Assembly: GCA_035578155.1 (NCBI GenBank)
Contig: JAPWDM010000023.1
Coordinates: forward strand, 1,488,001-1,552,000
Direction: 5' to 3'
Origin: Brachynemurus nebulosus
Taxonomy: Eukaryota; Arthropoda; Insecta; Neuroptera; Myrmeleontidae
Length of the DNA stretch: 64,000 nucleotides
The translations under genes and the position numbers were made by a program. The notes beneath the pieces are model-generated. The model did not search any database, had not been told where the DNA came from, and worked only from the letters and a program-made list of their open reading frames with translations. Positions 25,395-35,126 of the stretch are shown here, in pieces. Numbering within the stretch: the first letter of the stretch is position 1; every line of letters starts with the position of its first letter.

Positions 25395-25745
25395 TAGCCA
25401 ATTTCCGTACGGAATATTCAACTATTACAATGGGTAAGACTTGATTTCGAGATTGTAATAGATATTTGATTAGAGATCCTATAAGGAGCCGAAAATGTCA
25501 GGTACCAAAATTTGTATACATGTATCCGCACGATAACTTTCGAACGAAACATCCTATCTTTACAAGTTTTAGCGAAAATATTGGAAGTCCTACAATCGTT
25601 GGATGTGTTCTTCAGCTAGACACGTCCGATGTTTGGAACCGGGTGTTTTAGATATCTTTCGTTAAAAAAATGAATTTCTTACCAAAATTCAAAAGATTTT
25701 CAAAGTTGTCGTTACACCATCGTAAAAAGAGGAAAAAACATATAA
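25395..25745 (-). mobile_element. Helentron/HINE-like copy without (TA)n expansion
   Basis: It starts TAGCCAATTTCCG (3' end) and keeps both conserved blocks. Instead of a microsatellite the blocks are joined by TTTGTATACATGTATCCGCA. It is truncated before the family 5' terminus (last recognisable phrase near AAAAAGAGGAAAAAACA). It shows what the core looks like without expansion. Confidence 0.7.
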
Positions 25746-26822
25746 GGTAAGGTTGACAGGCCTTTGACAATCAAAAATTTATTAAATAAAACTTTATCAA
25801 AACATTACGAGACTTAATATTCTTACACCCTGTATAATTTAAAGTTTTTTTAACTTCATAAATTTTTTATTGTCAAGAGCCTGCTAACAAAGCCGGATTT
25901 ACGTAAGGGCACTTGATACGTAAGAGCTTTACAAAATTAATAACGAATCACTCAAAACAGGGGTGGAATAGGAAAAATAGGTTTTTTTTGCTCGTCAATT
26001 AGTTAGGGAAAATTTTTTAAAAATTTCCGTTATTTTCTCATTGCTCTACCAGAGGCCTCCATCAAGTACTCAGGGACCCCACATGATAAGTGCTCAGAGG
26101 CCTTTTAAAGGTAAATCCGGTCCTACTTATTATGAATGACCCCTAGAAAAAGCTTTGTCAGTCTCTATCTAACATATCTTTCAATTTTTCTTTTTTTTTT
26201 TTAATCTAAAATTTTTTTTTCAGCAAATAACGTAAAAGCCCCTTATACCGGAACACTATTTTTAGGTGTGTAATTAAACTGACTTATAAAAATTGACAAA
26301 CAAATTAAACACCCATTTTTTTTTCTTAATAAGCATGAAAGAAAGTTTTCTTAATCCAATGAATATGTTTTCAAAAAAATACAACCCAAAAATTTTTATT
26401 TATTAATGTTTTTCTTTTACAAAATGTCGACATCTATTTTCAAACAAAGAAATATTAATGACACTAAGAGTTGGGAACCGATATACAAACAGATGTGTAA
26501 TATGAGTAATATGACACATAGAGTGACTTCTAGACGTAAATGTAGGAAACATAGAATGGTTTAAGTATCAGACGTAAATAAAGGATCAAAATACTGTATT
26601 CAACAAAAATTGTTTAATATACAATATATGTATTTCTTTAATTAGGTAAGGAAACATTAATAGCGAGGTGAATTTAAATTGAAAAATAATCATTCTATTA
26701 ATAATAATTTTTGTTATCAGAGGTTTCTTTCAGAAATAACTTCATTAATATATAAATATCAAAACTGTTCCAGTATTGGATCGGGTTCCGGTATAGGGGC
26801 TTTTACCCTATATTTATCTTTT
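25746..26822. other. AT-rich intergenic sequence, nothing recognised
   Basis: No bounded element or coding motif. Several A/T runs only. Confidence 0.4.
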
Positions 26823-26952
26823 AGCGAATTTCCAGAAAGAATTCTGGAAATTCAGCTATTACAGTAGGTGTCATGACGCGACTTGAGCCCGGGACTATGG
26901 CAGAAATTTGTTTTGAGGTCCCTAGAAACCGAAAATAATATTCACTAAAATT

Positions 26953-27047
<95 letters not shown>

Positions 27048-27380
27048 ATATGTATCAGCACGATAACTCTCGAACGAAATGTCCTAGGTTTACGAAATTT
27101 GGTGACAACGTTGGAAGTCCAAAAATCTTGGATGAGTTCTTCAGCCAGACACGTCGGATGCCAGGAACATAGTTTTTGTTCTTGTAAAAAATTAGTTTTT
27201 TTCCAAAATTTCCACTTATTCAAAAATTTTTGCCAAATTTTTTTACATCATTTAAAAGAGGAGAAAAAATTACATAAAAAAGGTCTTTAAACTATTATTC
27301 TATGTCAACTAGTTTCCGAGAAAAACTAATTTTTATAAACGGAAATTCGCTATGTTATGCAGGATGCTGCGACAGGGGTA
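26823..27380 (-). mobile_element. Helentron/HINE-like element, best single copy
   Basis: 558 bp between TTTT and TTTA. Read on the minus strand: 5' TACCCCTGTCGCAGC, subterminal TAGCGAATTTCC, block 1 ending CGAGAGTTATCGTGCTGATAC, (TA)n core (26956-27035 plus TATG units to 27053), block 2, and a 3' hairpin (GAATTTCCAGAA / TTCTGGAAATTC) ending in GCT. No coding capacity. It serves as the reference for the other copies. Confidence 0.8.
26956..27053. repeat. (TA)n(TATG)n core
   Basis: About 40 TA units followed by TGTATGTATGTATATATGTAT. It separates the two blocks of the Helentron-like copy 26823-27380. Confidence 0.95.
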
Positions 27381-27547
27381 TTTATTTACCTAATTTTTGC
27401 AAATAAATGAACTGTAACGTCTAGACATATTATTCAAACACAATAGTATACGCAAAAATTGCTTATACTAAGGAACTTTTCAAGTCTTCGTGTAAAAATA
27501 ACATAGCTGACATTATTTTTAATACATAAACCTATAATTAATTAGTA

Positions 27548-28675
27548 GGGTTGACCGGGGTAATTGTGAATGGATTTTCATGAATTGAGATAAAAGCGTT
27601 GTTTTAAGTATTTTTTATTTATATATCACATTACGGTTGATTTATTTTTAATTCTACATTATTCAGGATGCACCACACAAATTTTGAGCAAATTCGTATG
27701 AAAAACAAAAATTTTATAAGCCATTCACATTTCCCCGGTGCGGTTTTGCAAATCTTATGAATTTCGGGGTAAATGTGAATGCCACCAGAAAAATTATTTA
27801 GAATGGATTACAAGAGAAGTGAGGTACACCAGAGTAAAGCCCAAATTAAATTCTTCATATTTACCCCACTTTCAAATTTTTCATCATACTTTAACGGTCA
27901 CAATTTCTCTTTGTTTAATGCAAGTTACGCATACCTCAAATTTGTACAAAAAATCAAGGTTAAATAAAAATAACAAAAATTGTAAGAACAAATTTGTTAC
28001 AAGCTAAATATGATACTTTGATGATATTTTGTCATTTTATGAAATAAAAAATCAAAAAATTACATGATTTTCATACAAAAACAAGGAAAATAGGACTTTT
28101 TCAAGGAAATACATTCAGTTTACATGAACAAAAAACAACAATCTATTTTTTTTTTTTGTGTTGTTTGTACAACGAAAGCTTGTACAATAATGTCATTGGA
28201 CATCATCATCAACATTTTCAACTGTGAAATGGACACTACTGAAATTTTTGACCGGATGGGAGCATATGTGAATGACGTTCACAATTACCCCGGAATTTTA
28301 AAATCATGGGGTAGTTGTGAATTCGTAATAAATTGTCCAATTTATTTAGCAGTTAATAAGGAACCCCCTCAGGCTTTAGACCACTTCTTTAGAAGTACCT
28401 TTATCCATTTCTTACCTTTTAAAAAAAAGAAAAAGTATTTAAAAAAAATTTTTTTTGAAGATTGGTCGAAGTAAGATACACAAAATTTTGCAAGGGTTTT
28501 TTCAAAATAAAAGAAAAGATACTAATACTTGGAGAATTGTTATGAAATTTTAATAGCATATTAAGAAAGGACAGAAAAACATACTAAGATTTGATTTTTA
28601 ACAAAATTAATGTTATTTTATAAATTATAGGCGCCGTTCAAAATTGCCCCAATTCACATTTATCCCGGTCAACCC
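27548..28675. mobile_element. TIR element with iterated CCGGGGTAAWTGTGAATG motif
   Basis: The left end GGGTTGACCGGGGTAATTG and the reverse complement of the right end (GGGTTGACCGGGATAAATG) are close matches, each flanked by TA. The core GGGGTAAWTGTGAAT recurs inside in both orientations near 27714, 27768, 28280 and 28308. Two overlapping-type frames (27738-28007, 89 aa; 28124-28474, 116 aa) have no recognised domain. The TA flank suggests a Tc1/mariner-like target, but the ends are not typical, so the superfamily is open. Confidence 0.65.
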
Positions 28676-28754
28676 TATAAGCCTTGTAATGTTTTGAAAA
28701 TACATAAATATTCTACACGACAGGAAATTATTCCTTCAAAAATGTAAGTCCTGA

Positions 28755-28800
28755 ACAATTCGCCATGTTATGTAGGGTGCTGCGACATGCGGATTTTCTA
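28755..28800 (-). mobile_element. Isolated Helentron-like 5'-end relic
   Basis: AATTCGCCATGTTATGTAGG followed by GTGCTGCGACATG matches the reverse complement of the family 5' end with substitutions. Nothing else of the element remains. Confidence 0.55.
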
Positions 28801-29159
28801 TTACTTCTTACTTTAGATATTAGAAAAACATTTTTTATCTACTTCCAGTTAATTGAAATTCTTTTTTATCCGCAACTATTATCATACATATGTAAGTGGC
28901 AACATTTATCGAATAAATTTTTTCAATGTAAAGAAATCTTTCCACTCATTTGCATATAGATATCAAATCAATTTTTTAGTAGTCCCAGTATCAGCCAGCG
29001 AGAGCAGAGAAAGTTCCTTTCATTGAAATTAATAATGATGATGATAAAAGAGAATCCGTTCGTCTGTTATTTGAAATATATTAAAATCAGTGTGTATGTT
29101 ATAACAGCTCCTAACACATTACAGATCGTTTCCGGTAATCTGGATATATACAGCATATA

Positions 29160-30210
29160 CAGTGTCATTCACGAAGGTGGCAACATATGGAAAACTTTTC
29201 TATACTAAGTTTCTCAGAAAATTTTATTTTTAGTAAAAGTTGGTGCATGTTCTTAAATTAAAAATGCACCCATTAAAATTTGAACAAACTCTATTGTATA
29301 CAGGGTGGTCTTAAGAATGTCAAATTGGCGTAAGAGTAAAGTACCCTAATTATTGAAACTTGACACAAATTTTACTGGGAAAAGTTGTTTAGAATTAAAA
29401 ATTAATGTAAAATACAGAATCATAGCCAACTACAACTAATAAAAAATTTTCCTATATTCTTCCGTTTTTTCCGTATCAGCCAGTACTTTTTAAGTTCAAC
29501 TATCTACTAACTTGAAATTTAAGTTTATTAATATTATAATCAAAATACACAATTAATCTGTTGCCATCAAAAAAGTCATAACTACTGAAATAAAATATAC
29601 CAATATTTTAGTACTATTCGATGTAAAAATTAAATACTTAATTAGTTAGTGTGAATAGTTTAAAAACAATTAATTATTTAATTTTTACATCGAATAGTAC
29701 TAAAATATTGGTATATTTTATTTCAGTACTTATGACTTTTGTGATGGCAACAGATTAATTGTGTATTTTGATTGTAATATTAATAAACCTAAATTTCAAG
29801 TTAGTAGATAGTTGAAAAATTAAGAGTGTAGTCTTGCAGTACTACATAAATAGTAGTCGTCTAAGTACGTCCGCTTTCATAATGTACTGGGTGATACGGA
29901 AAAAACGGAAGAATATAGGAACATTTTTTATTAGTTGTAGCTGGCTATGATTCTGTATTTTACATTAATTTTTAATTCTAAACAACTTTTCCCAGTAAAA
30001 TTTTTGTCAAGTTTCAATAATTAGGGTACTTTACTCTTACGCCAATTTCACATTCTTAAGTCCACCCTGTATACAATAGAGTTTGTTCAAATTTTAATGG
30101 GTGCATTTTTAATTTAAAAACATCCACCAACTTTTAGTAAGAATACAATTTTCTGAGAAACTTAGTATAGAAAAGTTTTTCATATGTTGCCACCTTCGTG
30201 AATGACACTG
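29160..30210. mobile_element. Mariner-type palindromic element (1051 bp)
   Basis: Both ends are CAGTGTCATTCACGAAGGTG (inverted), flanked by TA on each side: Tc1/mariner-type CAGT termini and TA target. The arms are inverted copies almost to the centre (about 29160-29645 and 29668-30210), apart from an unmatched stretch at about 29822-29885 in the right arm. No coding frame. Its near-complete palindromic structure would give a long hairpin RNA if transcribed through. Confidence 0.85.
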
Positions 30211-30962
30211 TATAAAACCATTGACTAAAACAAGGAACGTACATACATAAAGCTATAATGGATAAGAAAAAGAATATGTATCCAAATAATTGAGACGACC
30301 AGTCATAATAATTCTTTGGCAACTGTAGAGGAAAATCTCATTAATGGTAATAACAATCAAAGTTACATATCATGACTATATAGACAATAAAGATAACCGA
30401 AATCATCTAAGAGAAAAATTTATTGTTTAAATTATATCAAATGTAATTACGTGCAAATAGGCTCAGTGATGTTTTTAATCTTTTTTTCTGCTAAACGTTT
30501 CCACTATGGCACACTGAATGAACTTTATTATAAAGGTTCGGAATTTCAAGTACAAAGTAAAGTTTGTAACACCATTCGTTAGAAGCGGTATATCGCTACC
30601 TTTCTGTCTCAACCTCGTATGTGGTTTTTGTGACTGTTTTGAGTTAGAAAGTCATACAATATGTACATAATTCACTCCCCCATATGAAGCACTAAGAAAT
30701 ATTACAAAAATCGTTAATGAAAAAATAATTATTCAGTTAAAGGTAATCTCGTATTACATGAACTTTTTTTTTATTTTTCTTGACTGAACCCCTCCCGCCA
30801 GGTAAAAATTTTACGTAGTACTTGAACGTTCCCTTATTGGTGAATTTGCACTAAAAATTTATAATTTCATTGTTTCTGTAACAATATTGAGTAATTTAAA
30901 CTTGACACTAAAACTTATATTTTTGGTTATGAAACAGTTAAGTACTAATTTTCATAAATAAA
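30211..30962. other. AT-rich intergenic sequence, nothing recognised
   Basis: No bounded element or coding motif recognised. Confidence 0.4.
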
Positions 30963-31033
30963 TTATTTTTGGCGCCCCTAAAAACCTGGCAATCGGGGCG
31001 CGTGCCCCTGCCCCCCCTGTGCATCCGGCCCTG
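30963..31033 (-). mobile_element. hAT-type terminus relic
   Basis: The GC-rich tract GGGGCGCGTGCCCCTGCCCC followed by CTGTGCATCCGGCCCTG stands out from AT-rich surroundings. Its reverse complement starts CAGGGCCGGATGCACAG, the style of hAT (zinc-finger MYM1-like) transposon ends. No matching left end was found, so it is an orphan end. Confidence 0.5.
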
Positions 31034-31094
31034 GTTATGATATCTTTATGTTACAATATCTTAAAATATAATAAAATAAATATTGTTTAATGAT

Positions 31095-31265
31095 TTATAT
31101 CACATTTTTTATTCAATCGGAAAACTGGAGGCTCAATGTATGGCGAAACATAATTATATAGAAGAAGCTGCTGCATAAGAATCAAATCGATCGGATAATT
31201 TGTCTTCGAGTTATAACTGCAACAAATTTGAAAAATATAGTTTCGAGAAAAACATGTTTAAAGTT
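31095..31265 (+). repeat. Dispersed repeat shared with 61968-62110
   Basis: Shared phrases are CGGAAAACTG, GAAGAAGCTGC, AAGAATCAAATCGATCGGAT and CTTCGAGTTATAACT. At 61.9 kb the same stretch lies inside the TTAA-flanked element 61592-62466, so this is probably a fragment of a related element without its ends. Confidence 0.65.
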
Positions 31266-32011
31266 TAAGTTACTGATTAGACTATTGAAATATGCCAAAA
31301 AAAATCGATTTATTCATAACCTCTTATCTTGATAATTCTGTACAAAAAAGGGGGGGGGGGGTAACCTCATATTAATTTATTTAAAAAAAAATATATACCT
31401 ATAAAACTCAAGTGTAATTCGGTAAAACAATTTAACGAATAAAATAAATTAGTATAATTCATATTATCATTTAATACATTGTTACTATGGTTCTGAAATC
31501 AGTTAAATTTACCAATAGGAATTTTTGTTTCGTTTTTATCGTGTTTATCTACAATGAAATGACCAATTAAATATTTTGTACAATGTTTTTCGCTGTAAAA
31601 ATTTGTCCTAACTTATTTTCCATGGTGAAAGTGAAAAAACTATAATATTCTTGATACTCATGAGTTAAATTATCATTATAAATACATTTAAATAACAATT
31701 TTTTAATTATGACGTGAAAAATAACTAGACTGGATGTACTTAGGTTTATAACATTTTTGAAGAGTTCTCATATTTTCGAATAGTGTGCCCGGCAGGCCCA
31801 TATTTATGGCCTATAGACTCGTACGCTAAATTTGTAGTGCGGCCACTAGTGGAAAGAATTTTTTCTGAAAATTAACTCGCAAAAATTTTATATTTTGCAT
31901 TTTAAGGCAAATTTTTTTCCAATTTACACAGTTGTAAATCGATTGGTATGAGGTTGACTGAAGCCGTCAGAAAATGTTTTTGTAAAATTAAAAATCAGTA
32001 ATATTTCTTTA

Positions 32012-32643
32012 TACTTTTAATTTCAAATGTTATCGAGTGCCTGTGAAACATTATTAGTGTATGGCGGATTTTTATCCGTATTTAAACATACACCAATATT
32101 CATATGTTCACTCAATGTTCAGCTTTGGCTGATACTTGAACACTCGATGTACTTTGGCAAATGGCCAATTCATTATGTTAATAAAAATTGACATAGTGTT
32201 TGAAAAATTACCAAATTGGATCGGCCAAGAGATCCGGGTTCGAGTCCCAGCCGATCCAATTTGGTAATTTTTCAAACACTATGTCAATTTTAATTAACAT
32301 AATGAATTGGCCATTTGCCAAAGTACATCGAGTGTTCAAGTATCAGCCAAAGCTGAACATTGAGTGAACATATGAATATTGGTGTATGTTTAAATACGGA
32401 TAAAAATCCGCCATACACTAATAATGTTTCACAGGCACTCGATAACATTTGAAATTAAAAGTATAAAACTGCGTCTCGCATTAGAGAGAGGTTGTGTTTG
32501 ATTGATTACTGAATTGGAGTGGCACTCGAACAAGTGATCGGTGGCCTAGTTGGTAAGGCGCTTGGCTGGTAACCAAGAGATCCGGGTTCGAGTCCCAGCC
32601 GATCCAATTTGGTAATTTTTCAAACACTATGTCAATTTTAATT
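32012..32643 (-). mobile_element. Rearranged tRNA-Thr SINE insertion flanked by 12-bp TSDs
   Basis: AATATTTCTTTA occurs at 32000-32011 and 32644-32655, bounding the whole block. From the left: SINE tail and body on the minus strand (32012-32225); then a plus-strand segment running from mid-tRNA through body and tail (32226-32463), a leader (32464-32534), a full tRNA-like head (32535-32605) and the start of a second body (to 32643). The first two parts form a large palindrome. A single insertion with a twin-priming inversion, copied from a head-to-tail SINE dimer, explains the order and the single TSD; sequential insertions are the alternative. Confidence 0.7.
32535..32605 (+). repeat. tRNA-Thr(GGU)-like head of the SINE
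   Basis: It folds as a tRNA: acceptor TGATCGG / CCGATCC (first pair lost), D arm GCC...GGC, anticodon stem CTTGG/CCAAG with loop CTGGTAA (anticodon GGT, Thr), and T arm with loop TTCGAGT. The pol III A box (TGGCCTAGTTGG) and B box (GGTTCGAGTCC) are intact. It continues directly into SINE body AATTTGGTAATTTTTC, so it is a SINE promoter rather than a tRNA gene. Confidence 0.85.
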
Positions 32644-33020
32644 AATATTTCTTTAGTTTAACTTTCAAGTCCTTACCGACTTTTTCGACTCGATTCTCAT
32701 ATAGGTCCACTAAAGAATTCAGCCTGTGGATTCACCCTGATGGATTTTAGTAGGATTTAAGGTAGTTGGTCGATAAAACGATTTTTTCAAAGGAATTTAA
32801 CGAAACTTCTCTAGATATTTATTTAATCCAATACCAATAATACGAGCCCTTACCGAAAAAAAATTGACCACCCCAATTTTGAGAAAAACGATTTCAAAGT
32901 TTTATAATTTTAACACGGGCTCTTATGGGAAAACTATTTTTTTTAATAAAATGAAAACGTGTCAAAGGAATATGATAAAATATGTAAATAAATTGTTACC
33001 TCTATTTTCGCCAAAAAATT

Positions 33021-34122
33021 TTAAACTTGTAATTTCATTATTTGACTTTATTTGACGATAAACCTCAATATTAAGACCAGGAAAAACCCAAACAGAATTT
33101 TTTCACCAATCTTCAACATGTCGACCGGTTTCGGTGTCTCAAAACACCATTATCAACACCACATAGGTGATTGAATGGGTGTCCGGCTCGGCCGCTTGCC
33201 GAGCCTAGGATCGTTGGTGTAGAGGTTAGCACGCCTGGCTAGTTACCAGGAGATGCTGGGTTCGATTCCCGGCCGATCCGGATAATTTTTTCAATCACTT
33301 TGTGATTTTTAATTTACATGTGGTTTTTGGTCATACTATACCAAGGAGATCGAGTGCTTAAAGTTTCAGTTTAGCTGAACGATAAGTGAACATATCAATA
33401 CTGCGTGTGTTGAAATGCAAACAAAAGTTTGTCACACGTAGTAGTGTCTCACAGGCACTCGATAATATTTGAAATTAAAAAACCATTATCAAGACAAGAA
33501 TATAAAGATCAATAAAAATATAAAAAATAATAAAAAAAAAATGAAAAAATTTAAAAAATTTGTTTTTTTTTTTTTTTTCATAAACAAAAGAAACTAAAAA
33601 CCTTTTAGTTTAGATCAAAACCAATCAAATCAAACAATGTCAAATATAACAACTCATTGGTTGCAAAAAAGGAAATACGTACATCACTAAAAATGATATA
33701 CGAAAACGGAAATGTGAAACAACAAAACATCTGAAGACCAAACTTGCAATTTACTGCAAACTTACTTTTTCTGTTCTCTATTGCAAGTTTGGTCTTCAGA
33801 TGTTTTGTTGTTTCACATTTCCGTTTTTGTATGTCATTTTTAGTGATGTACGTATTTCCTTTTTTGCAACCAACGAGTTGCTATATTTGACATTGTTTGA
33901 TTTGATTGGTTTTGATCCAAACTAAAAGCTTTTTAGTTTCTTTTGTTTTAAAAAAAAAATTAAATTTTTTTCATTTTTATTTTTATTGATATAATGGTAT
34001 TTTGAGACACCGAAACCGGTCGATATGTTGAAGATTGGTTAAAAAATTCTGTTTGATTTTTTGCTGGTCTTAATATTGAGATTTATCGCCAAATAAAGTC
34101 AAATAATGAAATTACAAGTTTA
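33021..34122. mobile_element. Foldback element split by a SINE
   Basis: TTAAACTTGTAATTTCATTA at the left and its reverse complement at the right start long inverted arms. The arms include CTCAATATTAAGACCAG, CGACCGGTTTCGGTGTCTC, ATCAAATCAAACAATGTC and GAAGACCAAACTTGCAA, meeting near 33755. The left arm is interrupted at 33157-33481 by a SINE with its own TSD; removing it restores the symmetry. No coding frame. Target duplication not resolved. Confidence 0.75.
33157..33481 (+). mobile_element. tRNA-Thr-derived SINE, full length
   Basis: The TSD ACCATTATCAA is at 33146-33156 and 33482-33492. Structure: leader of about 50 nt, tRNA-Thr-like head (33208-33279; anticodon loop CTAGTTA, anticodon AGT; acceptor GGATCGT/CCGATCC; B box GGTTCGATTCC), body, and 3' end ACAGGCACTCGATAATATTTG then AAATTAAAA. 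Its 3' end CACAGGCACTCGATAA is shared with the SINE complex at 32 kb, so both belong to one superfamily with divergent heads. Confidence 0.85.
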
Positions 34123-35126
34123 ATTTAATATGTTATTTAATACAAAATTACAAACTTATATATTTAATAAGAAATAAAAGTTACTGACCACGCCGTTTTT
34201 GAAATATAATTTAAAAACATCATTTTACAACGTTTTTACAACGCTTTTTTAACAATTTTTTTAAATTGCTACAACATAAGCGCGCAAAAATTCAAAAAAA
34301 ACAAGTGGTTTACAAATATAATAACTCAAGAATATTAATACATTATTTAATTTTTGAAAAAAGAAATTTTTTTGCTGAGATATACTTTTGTACCTGACTA
34401 TCTCAGAGTAACTACGTTAAGGCAAATTTTTATGTTCATATTGTGTATATTTTGGGAATACTTCTTGTGATACTTCTGTAATAATTGCGACTCCTTATTT
34501 CAAGAAGCTTATTATAAATCTGCCCGCATAATTATTTCAATATTATTATGCAAAGAATTTTATTTACAATATCAAGAAATTATAAAATTGATTCGGAATA
34601 CCACAGTATCAGGTATTTTATAGGTATGCAAAATAATAAATAAAATAAAATACATATTATATGAAATTCGTAACAACAAAAATATGTTAATAATACCTAT
34701 TAAAGGATTATAATTAGGTTTAATAGAAATATTTTTGAAATAACTGAAACGCTATTGGTATGCATAAAGAGTGGTGATATTGACTGATTCCATTAAAATT
34801 ATAGTGGCGTGAGCGTGCTAAGTTTCAGTTACAATTTTATAAACAAAAGAGAGCAGCACTGTAATGTTCAGTGATGGAACATAAGAACAATTTACGAATT
34901 ATCGAGAAAAATAAACAGAATAATAATTTTTACTTTGAACACATAACTTGGATTTATTGCAAATCTATTTATTTCATTTTTTAAATCTTTTATCTCGGCG
35001 GCTACTTTTAGAGAAAAAAGAAGTACGTAAATAATCCAGAGTCCACCAATGGATCACATTCATTTCATTATTGTAGCTATTAATTGAATATGAAAAAATT
35101 GAACATGATGACGTCATCAGGTATAA
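34123..35126. other. AT-rich intergenic sequence, nothing recognised
   Basis: No bounded repeats or coding motifs recognised. Confidence 0.4.

Noticed and set aside
28124..28474. A 116-residue frame as a genuine gene
   Set aside because: It lies inside a TIR element, includes the iterated motif and a poly-lysine run from A-rich DNA, and has no recognisable domain.
32535..32605. A functional tRNA-Thr gene
   Set aside because: The first acceptor pair is lost, the sequence continues into a SINE body rather than a T-run terminator, and related heads occur in two other SINE insertions.
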